The notes beneath the pieces are model-generated. The model worked only from the letters and a program-made list of their open reading frames with translations. It did no database searches and was not told the origin of the DNA. Positions 11,536 to 21,233 of a stretch of DNA of 64,000 nucleotides are shown piece after piece. How positions within the stretch are numbered: position 1 is the stretch's first letter; every line of letters starts with the position of its first letter. The stretch comes from Ambrosia x helenae (Eukaryota; Streptophyta; Magnoliopsida; Asterales; Asteraceae): NCBI GenBank assembly GCA_030844895.1, contig CM061228.1, positions 135,079,068 to 135,143,067 of the forward strand. The letters run 5' to 3'. The position numbers and the translations under genes are program-made.

Positions 11536-14500
11536 TCAAGTGGAGGTTTCTGTAAAGAGATGAGGGTACTTCGTCTTCATTTGATCTTCACGTTCCCAAG
11601 TAAATTCTGGGCCACGTTTAGACTCCCAACGAACCTTGACAATAGGAATATGGCTACGCTTAAGAGTCTTGACTTCACGATCCATAATTTCCACGGGTTT
11701 CTCCGTGAAACGCATCGTTTTGTCAACTTGAATATCCTCCAGTGGAACATGTAAATTCTCATCCGCCAAACACTTTTTCAAGTTCGATACATGGAAGGTA
11801 GGGTGAACGTTGCTGAGTTCATCGGGAAGGTCTAGCTTGTAAGCCACTTTTCCAACTCTTTCCAAAATCTTAAATGGGCCTACATATCTTGGAGCAAGCT
11901 TTCCTCTTTTCCCGAATCGAAAAACACCCTTCCAAGGTGAGACTTTAAGAAGAACCATGTCACCAACTTGAAATTCTAAAGGTTTACGCCTTTGATCAGC
12001 GTAACTCTTCTGTCTACTCTGAGCTGCCAGTAAGGATCCACGAATAACCGCAATTTTGTCTGTTGTTTCCTGGACAAGTTCAGGACCAGTAATGAGAGTA
12101 TCACCGACCTCACTCCAACACACAGGAGAACGACATTTGCGACCATAAAGAGCTTCAAAAGGTGCCATACGGATACTGGCATGATAGCTGTTATTATACG
12201 AAAACTCAACCAAAGGCAAGTGTGAATCCCAATTACCACCAAAATCTATAACACAAGCCCGAAGCATATCCTCTAATGTTTGAATAGTACGCTCCGTTTG
12301 ACCATCTGTCTGAGGATGGTATGCTGTGCTAAGATTTAGTTTAGTTCCCAACGCGTCATGAAGAGTTTGCCAAAAACGAGAAGTGAACTTGCTGTCACGA
12401 TCAGAAATGATGCTCAAAGGAGTTCCATGACGACTAATGATCTCAGCGATATAAAGATTAGCCAGTTTCTCAGCCGAATAAGTCTCACGAATGGGTAAAA
12501 AGTGTGCAGATTTGGTCAAACGATCCACAATGACCCATATACTATCATGACCTCGTGCAGTGCGGGGTAATTTAGTAATGAAGTCCATAGCAATGTTCTC
12601 CCATTTCCACACAGGAATCTCTGGTTGTACAAGCAACCCAGATGGACGTTGATGCTCAGCTTTGACCTTGGCACAAGTAAGGCATTTAGCCACGTAGTGA
12701 GCTATATCCTTCTTCATACCGGGCCACCAATACATGGGACGCAGATCCTGATACATCTTATCTGCACCAGGGTGAATGGAGTAACGAGTCTTATGAGCCT
12801 CGTCCATGATAAAGGTTCTAAGATTATCACGATCAGGAATCCATAGACGATTGGAGAGATAGAGCAGTCCATGTTTCGTTTCCAAAAGATTTTCAGCTCC
12901 ACATGACATTTCGTTGTACATATTGCCTTCAGTAACCGAAACATGTTGGGCTTCATAGATTCGAAGTTTGAGATCATGAGTCTGAATGCAGTTAAGTTGA
13001 GTATATGCCTTGCGACTAAGAGCATCAGCCACAACATTCGCTTTTCCAGGATGATAGCGAATCTCACAATCATAATCATTTAGAAATTCAACCCATCGAC
13101 GCTGACGCATATTTAGATCTTTTTGGTTGAAAATATGTTGAAGACTTTTGTGATCAGTGAAGACCACACATTTAGTACCATACAGATAGTGTCTCCAAAT
13201 TTTCAACGCGAACACAACGGCTCCAAGTTCAAGATCATGAGTAGTGTAATTTTTCTCAGATGTTTTCAATTGTCGTGATGCATAAGCGATAACCTTGCCT
13301 CGTTGCATGAGAACACAACCAAGGCCTAGGTGAGATGCATCACAGTACACCACAAAATCGTCAACACCATCAGGAAGAGAGAGAACAGGAGCGTCGCAAA
13401 GCTTTTGTTTCAAAGTTTGGAATGCTTCTTCCTGACTGGATCCCCATATGAAAGGTTTATCTTTGTGAGTCAAAGAAGTAAGTGGAACCGCGATCTTTGA
13501 AAAGTTGGCAATAAAACGACGGTAGTAACCAGCAAGACCAAGAAACGAACGAACCTCAGTGGGAGTTTTGGGTACAATCCAGCTTTTAATGGCTTCAATC
13601 TTAGCAGGGTCTACGTGTATTCCTTTGTCGTTTATAACGTGACCAAGGAATTGAACTTCCTTAAGCCAAAATTCACATTTGGAGAACTTGGCATACAGTT
13701 GCTCATCACGAAGAAGGCTTAAAACTTGGCGAAGATGCTGTTCATGGGTAGTCCTGGATTTGGAGTAAATGAGGATATCGTCGATGAATACAATTACGAA
13801 TTTGTCCAAGAAAGGTTTGCAAACTCGATTCATTAGATCCATGAAAACCGCAGGTGCATTGGTTAAACCGAAAGGCATAACCATGAACTCGTAGTGACCG
13901 TAACGAGTTCGAAAGGCGGTTTTGGGAATGTCATCCTCATGAACACGAAGTTGATGATATCCAGAACGAAGGTCGATCTTCGAAAAACAAACTGCACCCT
14001 GAAGTTGATCAAAAAGATCATCGATGCGGGGTAGAGGGTACCGATTCTTTATCGTAAGCTTATTAAGTTCACGATAATCGATGCACATACGAAAAGTCCC
14101 ATCTTTCTTCTTAACGAACAATACTGGAGCTCCCCATGGCGAGGAACTCGGACGAATGAAACCTTTGTCAGTTAATTCCTGAAGTTGGCTAGCAAGTTCT
14201 TGCATTTCCGAAGGTGCAAGACGATATGGAGCTTTAGCGACGGGAGTAGCACCAGGAACAAGATTAATACGAAAATCAACAGAGCGAACAGGAGGTAAAC
14301 CAGATAAATCCTCAGGAAAAACCTCTGGAAAATCACACACAACTGGAACATCTTGAATACTCTTACCCTTATCCTTCTTTTCCACCACATGAGCCAAGAA
14401 AGATATATACTTCTTACGAAGATATTTTTGAGCTTGAGTGCAAGACATAAGTTTCAAACCCTTCGATGTCGTTTCCCCATAAACAGATAAAGATTCACCA

Positions 14501-16137
14501 GATAGAAGTGGAATTCGAATATACTTCTCGAAGCAAACAACCTCGGCATGGTGTTTAGAAAGCCAGTCCATGCCTACTATGACATCGAAACTACCCAATT
14601 TCATGGGTACCAGGTCAATAGAGAAATCATAGTCATTTAGATTCAACGTGCAATTGCGAATCACAGATTTTATAACAATAGGATTTCCATCAGCAACTTC
14701 CACGGTAAAAGGATGTGTAAGGTGAGAACGTTCACGAGCAAGCAAGGGTTCAAATTCTAACGAGACAAAACTCTTATCCGCACCGGTATCAAACAAAATT
14801 GAAGCATACAAATTGTTAATAAGAAATGTACCGTTGACCACATCATTGGCCGCTTGAGCTTGATGTGCATTAATGTTGAAAGCACGTCCGCGAGCTGGAG
14901 CTGCTTGGATTGCTGGAACTGCTGGGGCTGCTGGAGTTTGCTGACGAGACTGGATAAAAGCAGTCAGATGAGGACACCTATCTTGCCTGTGGTTAGGATC
15001 ACCACAAGCATAACAAGTTCTGGGTTGACCAGTCCTCTGGTTTTGAGCATTCCCAGATTTGGTTTCTCGACAGTGAGAGGTAGTATGGCCTGTTTTGCCG
15101 CAATTATCACACTTCCAGCAAAGTCGGTCAGTAGGGTGGTGCCAGTTGCATTTACTACACTTGGGGAAAATGCCAGTATAAGGTTTTGGGCCAGATTGGG
15201 CTTGAGGTGCGGCAGGTGGGTTAGTAGCGGGGAGTTGATTAATAGGTGCAACAACAGCATAATTTTGACTTCTACCTTTACGTTTCTTGTTGGATCCAGA
15301 AGTAGAGGCAGAGGCAGAGGTAGTTTTAAGAGGTTCAGTAGTAGCAGGGGTTGAAGAGGTTTCAGTGGGTCGCTTAGTACCTTTACGAGTCAGGGTACCA
15401 TCTTTGACATGTTTATCGGTAAGAGATGCTGCCAGACGAATGGCATCCTCTACAGTAGCAGGTTTACTCCCCATAACTGTATCATGAATCTGAGGTGGTA
15501 ATCCCTCAATATACTTCTCAATGGCTAAGGGCAGTGGTGTCACCATACGAGGAATCAGTAAGCTCAGCTCGTGATAACGGTTGTTGTAGGGAACGTTATT
15601 GCCACTATCCTGTTTGAGGTGATAGAATTCATCCTCCAACTTCTTCATCTCACTACGAGGACAGAACTCAGTTGTCATGGCAATTTTGAAATCATCCCAA
15701 GACATTGCTAAAGCAGCTTCCGTCCCTCGAGCATGTTTCTCACCATTCCACCAGGTGAGTGCTCTCTTTTGAAGAACACCCGTGGCATGACGAACACGTA
15801 AGTTGGCTGGACAGTCGCTATTAATGAACGTATTCTCCATACTTTCGAACCATTCAAGTAACCCAGTGGCTCCCTCAGTGCCATTAAACTTGTTGGGATG
15901 GCAAGAGTTGAAATGTTTGAATGTGCACTTATTCTCACTAGTTCCACCATTTCCACCCGCATTCCCATTAGAGTTCCCATTCGAGCTACCGTTCGGGTGA
16001 AGGTTTGGAATAATAGCATTAATAATGTTAGGAACAAGTGTTTCCAACTTGTCATTGAGCATGGTCGCGATACGCTGATCAGACTTCAACTTAGCTTGAC
16101 GCTTAGAAGCTCTTTTGCGGGATTCGCGATCAGACAT
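11536..16137 (-). CDS. Gag-pol polyprotein of Tekay-1
   Basis: One open frame of 1533 residues encodes all proteins for particle formation, reverse transcription and integration. Order: basic N-terminus and capsid-like gag (about 70-270), zinc knuckles near 340 (CDNCGKTGHTTSHC) and 378 (CYACGDPNHRQDRC), aspartic protease with FDTGADKS near 450, reverse transcriptase about 610-790 with the active site VFIDDILIYS near 785, RNase H starting at YCDASHLGLG near 932, integrase with an HHCC finger about 1122-1155 and DDE acidic residues near 1184, 1245 and 1281, and a C-terminal group II chromodomain (about 1478-1530, VKVRWESKRGPEFTWE). The first ATG lies about 860 bp downstream of the primer site. 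No stop or frameshift interrupts gag-pol, unlike the second Tekay copy, so it may still be competent. Whether it is transcribed cannot be told. Confidence 0.95.
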   Translation of the reverse strand: MSDRESRKRASKRQAKLKSDQRIATMLNDKLETLVPNIINAIIPNLHPNGSSNGNSNGNAGGNGGTSENKCTFKHFNSCHPNKFNGTEGATGLLEWFESMENTFINSDCPANLRVRHATGVLQKRALTWWNGEKHARGTEAALAMSWDDFKIAMTTEFCPRSEMKKLEDEFYHLKQDSGNNVPYNNRYHELSLLIPRMVTPLPLAIEKYIEGLPPQIHDTVMGSKPATVEDAIRLAASLTDKHVKDGTLTRKGTKRPTETSSTPATTEPLKTTSASASTSGSNKKRKGRSQNYAVVAPINQLPATNPPAAPQAQSGPKPYTGIFPKCSKCNWHHPTDRLCWKCDNCGKTGHTTSHCRETKSGNAQNQRTGQPRTCYACGDPNHRQDRCPHLTAFIQSRQQTPAAPAVPAIQAAPARGRAFNINAHQAQAANDVVNGTFLINNLYASILFDTGADKSFVSLEFEPLLARERSHLTHPFTVEVADGNPIVIKSVIRNCTLNLNDYDFSIDLVPMKLGSFDVIVGMDWLSKHHAEVVCFEKYIRIPLLSGESLSVYGETTSKGLKLMSCTQAQKYLRKKYISFLAHVVEKKDKGKSIQDVPVVCDFPEVFPEDLSGLPPVRSVDFRINLVPGATPVAKAPYRLAPSEMQELASQLQELTDKGFIRPSSSPWGAPVLFVKKKDGTFRMCIDYRELNKLTIKNRYPLPRIDDLFDQLQGAVCFSKIDLRSGYHQLRVHEDDIPKTAFRTRYGHYEFMVMPFGLTNAPAVFMDLMNRVCKPFLDKFVIVFIDDILIYSKSRTTHEQHLRQVLSLLRDEQLYAKFSKCEFWLKEVQFLGHVINDKGIHVDPAKIEAIKSWIVPKTPTEVRSFLGLAGYYRRFIANFSKIAVPLTSLTHKDKPFIWGSSQEEAFQTLKQKLCDAPVLSLPDGVDDFVVYCDASHLGLGCVLMQRGKVIAYASRQLKTSEKNYTTHDLELGAVVFALKIWRHYLYGTKCVVFTDHKSLQHIFNQKDLNMRQRRWVEFLNDYDCEIRYHPGKANVVADALSRKAYTQLNCIQTHDLKLRIYEAQHVSVTEGNMYNEMSCGAENLLETKHGLLYLSNRLWIPDRDNLRTFIMDEAHKTRYSIHPGADKMYQDLRPMYWWPGMKKDIAHYVAKCLTCAKVKAEHQRPSGLLVQPEIPVWKWENIAMDFITKLPRTARGHDSIWVIVDRLTKSAHFLPIRETYSAEKLANLYIAEIISRHGTPLSIISDRDSKFTSRFWQTLHDALGTKLNLSTAYHPQTDGQTERTIQTLEDMLRACVIDFGGNWDSHLPLVEFSYNNSYHASIRMAPFEALYGRKCRSPVCWSEVGDTLITGPELVQETTDKIAVIRGSLLAAQSRQKSYADQRRKPLEFQVGDMVLLKVSPWKGVFRFGKRGKLAPRYVGPFKILERVGKVAYKLDLPDELSNVHPTFHVSNLKKCLADENLHVPLEDIQVDKTMRFTEKPVEIMDREVKTLKRSHIPIVKVRWESKRGPEFTWEREDQMKTKYPHLFTETST

Positions 16138-17001
16138 CTACAAAAATAAAGCAACACCTATGAGATTTAGTTCCAAGATTTTGAATGACACATAGCATAC
16201 GAGAAACTGCATAATTAAAGAGTAACTTAGAAACCAACATAGGAAAATTTCCAATAGATTAATAATGAAAATCAAATCATGATAAAGCAAATGAAATATC
16301 AAGAATAAAATGAGATATTTGGAATTGTTGCTCATGAAACTGGTGACTAACCAAAGAAATTGAAATATTATTAGTGACTTGTGGGGGCGTACTTTAGCCT
16401 ATAAGTGAATGCTCATCCCGAGAATTCCCAGGTAGGTAAACGGGTCCCTCGTCTGATTGGGATTTATGCGAATTACCAACCTAGCCAGAAAACCCAGAAT
16501 ACAGGCGCTCACCCTTCCAGATTGCACGTGCCCCGTCACAAATAATTTTCCAAAAACCTTAGCGGATCTCGAGATGTGGAAATATATATCCTTGAGATGT
16601 GGATTTCACTCCTAACTCAAAGATATATTTCCAAAAATTAAAAATATGTTGGAGTGAAACGGGTCACTAAGTTAAGGATATCACTCCTAGCTTAGTGATT
16701 TAAGTTTCTTTTGGAGGGATAGATTCCTTGAGATTTGGACGTCTCCTATCTCGAAAGGAAAATATTCCAAGATAAATAAATAAAATATGTAAGGAGTGAA
16801 ACTATTCACCAAGATATGGATATCACTCCTAACTTGGTGTTTTCGTTTCGTTTGTGGAATATGATCTTCTTGAATAAAATGAAAAGTAAAAGGAGAAAAA
16901 TCTGTCTAAAGAAATATGAGAATAAAAGAAAGCATATAATGGGTAGCTTAGTTATAGTCTAGGTCAAAAGCATTTACTAATAACCTAATTCCCTATAACC
17001 A
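16138..17001 (-). other. Untranslated leader of Tekay-1
   Basis: About 860 bp between the primer binding site and the gag ATG. It contains internally repeated motifs on the theme of CTTGAGATNTGGA and CACTCCTAACTT (16570-16850), each several times in degenerate form. No coding frame. It probably holds packaging or leader signals. Confidence 0.6.
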
Positions 17002-17015
17002 TGGCTCTGATACCA
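17002..17015 (-). promoter_or_regulatory. Primer binding site (initiator Met tRNA) of Tekay-1
   Basis: Minus strand reads TGGTATCAGAGCCA, the standard plant retrotransposon sequence complementary to the 3' end of initiator Met tRNA, three bases from the 5' LTR. Confidence 0.9.
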
Positions 17016-17018
17016 ATC

Positions 17019-19208
17019 TGTAACACCCCAACCGATGGCGGAAACATCGAGGTGTCACGTAGTGACGATTGTTCAATAGCACATGGACTAAATTGTAAAT
17101 ATTAATAGTAAATAACTTCCATTGTTCAAAACGAAATACAAAGAGTCTTAATAGAAATTTCAAACATAGATAATAAATGTTCAACTTTTATTTAAGCACT
17201 AGGTCCAGCCTAAGCGTGAAAGCATGTAAGATCAAACGTCACCTGAAACATGTACAAAACAATTTTGTCAACACATATAATGTATTGGTGAGTACACCCG
17301 TTTGATATATATAGTATAGAAATAAAATGTTTCGCAATTCATGTGTTGTATACTGTTTGCAAATATGTAACTAAGTAGTATCAGTCAAAACCAAACCTGA
17401 GAAGAATGACTAACACATGACTAACAAACTGAATAATGAATTAACATGACAATGACCAAGATCCTCTCAAGAGAGTCTCAAGGGGGTATACCATAGTACT
17501 ATTCACTGAAATGCTAGGCCGCCCAGCGGTTAATGATTAAGCATAATACACACCAAATCACATAAGGCAAACACACATGAGAATTGCATTAAGTATAAGA
17601 AATAAAACTTGTTTAATAGGTACATGAATCATCCCGAAATAGTAAAACAGTAAAGAAAAGGGAAAGATATACTCACAGTTCGCTAAATATAAATTCCGAG
17701 AAAGTTCGTCGTAAAGGCTTAAGAATTCCGAAGAATTCAACCTATATATAAAAAAACTAATGAGGAAAATGACTTAAAAGTCTAAGACAACCAACATCTA
17801 AGGCATTAGGGCTTGCTAGACTCGTATAGGGAAGGTGAAATTGTTAATAATAATTTGAACGACAGTTTTGAAATATATGTCATGATCAATTTAATAAATG
17901 ACTAAAACATTTATGTATTCCACATATAGAAATATTTTCTATTTTATAGAAAAATAATCATGGAATAGATTTTATGATTTATATTTAATTAAATAATTTA
18001 TTATATCTAATTTAAATATAAATAGATTAAATAACACGAGATATGATTCCAAAGTGATATTATTATGAGAAATGATTATTTTATGGTGTGAAATACTAAA
18101 AATAATATTTCCAAAGTTTCTTTTAATTTATTTGCATTTAAAACATTTTTAATAAATTTAAATAGTGTTTTAATGATTAAAAATAGTAAAAAAAAATAAC
18201 AAAAATAACCATTTTCTGAGAAATTATATTTTATTTCAGTTTATCATTCATAAAAATAAATCTCCAGAAAATTTAAGGTTAAAATCACTTAAAATGAATT
18301 TTTAATCATTTATTTATGTTTAAAACAATTTAATTCAAGAAAAATACAAAAATAATGTTTTTTCCAGAAAATAAAAATATGACAATTTTCTTTAGGGTGT
18401 CAAGATGCTTCCCCTAAATTTTCATAATATTTAGAGTAAAAATGAAATTTCTATGAATATTTTAAGATTATGACTAATATGTATTTAATAAATAAAAAAA
18501 AATGATAATAGGACAAAGATTGCTGAAATAAGAAAAAAACCCAAAAAAATATGTTGCTGCTAAGGGGATTCGACCCTTAGTAGTTGTCTTGAACTATCCA
18601 ACACACAACCACTAGGCTAGGAAACTAGATTGTTATTTTGTTTGAAAAAAATAAAACTTTAAACTAATATTTACAAACATCATCTTCCCCAAATTTCTAA
18701 CATAAACCCTAACCCTAATCCCTAACACAATCAACCTCAATTCAACACGATTACACGTCTGAACCATAGGGCTTTTGTTTAGGGATGAATGAGGAACAAA
18801 ATGGCATGAAAAATTAGAACTCACGAGGCGTAGTGAAGTCGCAAATTTAGCTTCAAGGGCCGAACTTGTTTTCGCAATTAGAATGTGTTCTGGACAGTTT
18901 TGACGTGAATTTCTTTATGGGTTTTGAAGGGAATGAGTGCAGAAGGAGTTTCCCACACTTGGTATTTATAAAGGTCTCGTAATTAAGGCGTTTTGAAAGC
19001 TTTAAAAAATCCGGTCGTTTTCATATTCACATCAGTTTCAATCGGCCACTTTAACGCGTTTTAGATCGATATTAATGAGGGGAAACGATGGTATTAAGTG
19101 AAGAAACGTAAACCCATTAATTCTAGTGAGTTAAAACGCCTAAAAACGCAAAAAAAATGTCGCCGGAAAATATTCCGGTCGCCGGAAAAACGTTGCTACA
19201 GTACCACC

Positions 19209-19249
<41 letters not shown>

Positions 19250-19607
19250 AAACATGACAATTTTGTTCCCTCAAGTTAGTTTGGTTAGTTTAGTCCCTTG
19301 ATTTCTTATAAAACTTAACTAAAGTTGATATTTTTTTTTTCAACCAAACCTTTAAAACTTTAAAACTATATATTTTTCATCCTTTAAAAATTTCACACAA
19401 AAATATTAAGTTTTAATCCTCTTTTCCTCGTGAAACCTAGACGTTTCCCAACGTCCCTCGACACATTCATTAGCAAGTTACCAATAACATATAGATAATG
19501 AAAGTGTAACGACCAATGCAAGGCGAATTTTATTACAAACGTCAAAAGACGAACACAGGGTTTAAAATGTAAATATGATAAAGTTATGAAAACACGCAAA
19601 TGTTACA
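17019..19607 (-). repeat. 5' LTR of Tekay-1
   Basis: 2589 bp, matching 8920-11497 except two noticed substitutions and differing A and T runs (the T run at 19211-19248 is about 38 nt). A second copy of the tRNA-like unit lies at about 18551-18626. Confidence 0.93.
18551..18626 (-). repeat. tRNA-like unit inside Tekay-1 5' LTR
   Basis: Same A box (18619-18609) and B box (18576 downward) as at 10452-10527. Confidence 0.6.
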
Positions 19608-19612
19608 CTTAT

Positions 19613-19916
19613 TGAAGACAAGCTCACTGTTGGGGTGATTGATTCCACTGTTGCACCAGTTCCGTCCCCACCGCCCTCGTCATCCATTCCGATCAAACGT
19701 CTTACTCAAGCGGAGATGCAAGCAAAGCGTGCCGCCGGCCTTTGTTTCAATTGTGACGAAAAGTTTCAGCCTGGTCACCGTTGTAAGGGTCCCCAAATGT
19801 TGCTTTTTCAATCCGAAACAGATTGCCCTTGGCCCGGTTTGACACCAACAGATGCAAGTCGTGAGGACACGACACGTTTTAACGGGGTGGGTATTGATAC
19901 GATCCATCCAACTTGA
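19613..19916 (+). pseudogene. gag, 3' part, of the gag-only LTR element
   Basis: Continues the frame broken at 8914 and contains a Pro/Ser-rich linker and a CCHC zinc knuckle, LCFNCDEKFQPGHRCK. It then ends within about 40 codons, reading into the first bases of the 3' LTR. In autonomous relatives protease and RT follow this knuckle; here nothing does. Confidence 0.85.
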
Positions 19917-20214
19917 CCCATCCATCCTTGCAGTTACCCAGCCCAGCAGATTAAGTCAAGTCAACTTGCACGTTTTATTTAGTTTATCATTTGCATTAAT
20001 TTAGGATTTCCACCTTTCCATGTTTTCAACAGTTTCCCATGTTCTCAATTTGTATTCCTAAAGTTTAGTAGGTAGTTTGTTTGTTTCCATTCCTATTTAT
20101 ATGTAATCTGTTTGGGTGCAAGAGGCAAGAAAAATTTGAAGCAAAGTTATTATTTTTACGTATTGCATTTTTTTGTTTAATTGGAGATCGCCAATCTCGA
20201 ATTTGGCTCTATCA
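19895..20214 (+). repeat. 3' LTR of the gag-only element
   Basis: 320 bp, TGATACG to TATCA, followed by the target duplication CTTTG. It retains the hAT-free site present before the insertion in the 5' LTR. Confidence 0.9.
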
Positions 20215-20288
20215 CTTTGATTCCAAATACACGAGTTTGAGCATTGATATCTAATTTATTATAGTTTCCTTTTGAACACTTTTTTTTT

Positions 20289-20372
20289 ATCGGCTAATTA
20301 CACTCCTTTGGGGATCGAACCCCTCACCTCTCCTACACCTAAATTCACCTAGACCACCACGCCATTAAGGGT
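20289..20372 (-). mobile_element. tRNA-derived SINE fragment
   Basis: On the minus strand TGGCGTGGTGGTCTAGG (A box, 20364-20348) is followed about 24 bp later by GGGGTTCGATCCCC (B box, 20323-20310) and a short A-rich tail at the left end. It is only the tRNA-related head. Confidence 0.65.
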
Positions 20373-20387
20373 GGGGCAAAACATACC

Positions 20388-20887
20388 AATTTTATCAATA
20401 GTTTTTAACTGATTCTAAGAGCACCTTTAACGGGAGGTTTGGAATGTGGTCCCAACTTCAATTAAACCAAGGCTTCCTTTTGAACACTTCTCTTATCCTT
20501 AATCTCACATTAAGGAGATTTAGCAAACCCGTTAAGTAATAATTATACTATTTTAAGATACCTAAAGTTGTTTGTGTCCAAATTTATAAAACATGACAAT
20601 TTTATCAATAGTTTTTAACAAATTCAAAGAACACCTTCAACGGGAGGTTTGGAATGTGGTCCAAACTTCAATTAAACCAAGGCGGTGTTGGAGGAGATGG
20701 TTTGGAATGGGCTGGTCTAGGGTCCCGCCACACATACATGCATTGTTTTTTTTTTTTTTTTTTTTTTTTCATTTTTTAAAGTGGGGTATGATTTGGAATG
20801 GTTCTGTGTTTGAGAAAAAAAATAGGTTTGGAATGACGTAGCAAATCAAAAATTTTGGACGTACTAGTCCACTGTTGTAGATGCTCT
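20388..20887. mobile_element. MITE with a partial direct duplicate
   Basis: Segments 20388-20470 and 20596-20683 are direct repeats (AGAACACCTTCAACGGG then AGGTTTGGAATGTGGTC). The second continues to about 20887, ending in an inverted version of the start (GTTGTAGATGCTC against GAGCACCTTCAAC). This is the style of plant MITEs with GAGCATCTCCAAC termini. Superfamily not determined. Confidence 0.5.
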
Positions 20888-21233
20888 GCGATGGTTTTGA
20901 CTTTTGACTAGAAATTAAATTGGTGTCCCCACATGTTTCGGGAAAAAATTGGGGATTTAATTTTCTTTTTCTTTAACAAGGAAACAAGCTAGTAAACTCA
21001 AGGAACGATTATGTCAAAGGTTTTGTGGTTTCTCAATATTGTTATGCAAAATACTTTTTTTCCGTTCAAAAAAAAAAAGATAGTGCTCATCAGAATGGTT
21101 AGGTCCTAGGGATCCAATTTCATTGTTTTTTGAAGGCATCTTGCCTACCTTTATTGTACGCATTTGATCCATTCAACTGTCTTAAAGAAAAAAACAACTT
21201 TGGTAACCGTTAAGACACAAACTAGTATCATGT
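20888..21233. other. Intergenic, 3' flank of the GDSL gene
   Basis: No gene seen. On the minus strand this is the likely 3' UTR and downstream region of the lipase; A-rich runs near 21067-21080 could hold a polyadenylation site. Confidence 0.4.

Larger units (their letters stand above)
8920..19607 (-). mobile_element. Tekay-type Ty3/gypsy chromovirus, intact copy (Tekay-1)
   Basis: 10,688 bp on the minus strand between two 2.6 kb LTRs (17019-19607 is the 5' LTR, 8920-11497 the 3' LTR). LTR ends are TGTAAC and GTTACA, and the 5-bp target duplication is CTTAT (8915-8919, 19608-19612). A primer binding site complementary to initiator Met tRNA, a PPT, and one uninterrupted gag-pol frame are all present. 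The LTRs differ at only two substitutions that I can see plus homopolymer lengths, so insertion is very recent. It sits in the gag of an older element in opposite orientation. Lineage call rests on the long LTRs and the C-terminal chromodomain. Confidence 0.93.
7115..20214 (+). mobile_element. Gag-only Ty3/gypsy-like LTR element (TR-GAG type), interrupted
   Basis: Two LTRs of about 320 bp (7115-8110 after removing an insertion, and 19895-20214) begin TGATACG, end TATCA and are flanked by a perfect 5-bp duplication CTTTG (7110-7114, 20215-20219). Between them, once the nested 10.7 kb element is subtracted, lies only about 1.1 kb, holding a gag ending in a zinc knuckle. No protease, RT, RNase H or integrase is present, and the 3' LTR starts immediately after gag with a purine-rich GGGGTGGG tract as PPT. 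It would need proteins from a relative to move. LTRs differ at about six positions plus a homopolymer, so it is much older than the element nested in it. Confidence 0.85.

Noticed and set aside
14854..15354. Plus-strand 166-codon frame within Tekay-1
   Set aside because: Shadow of gag-pol on the opposite strand.
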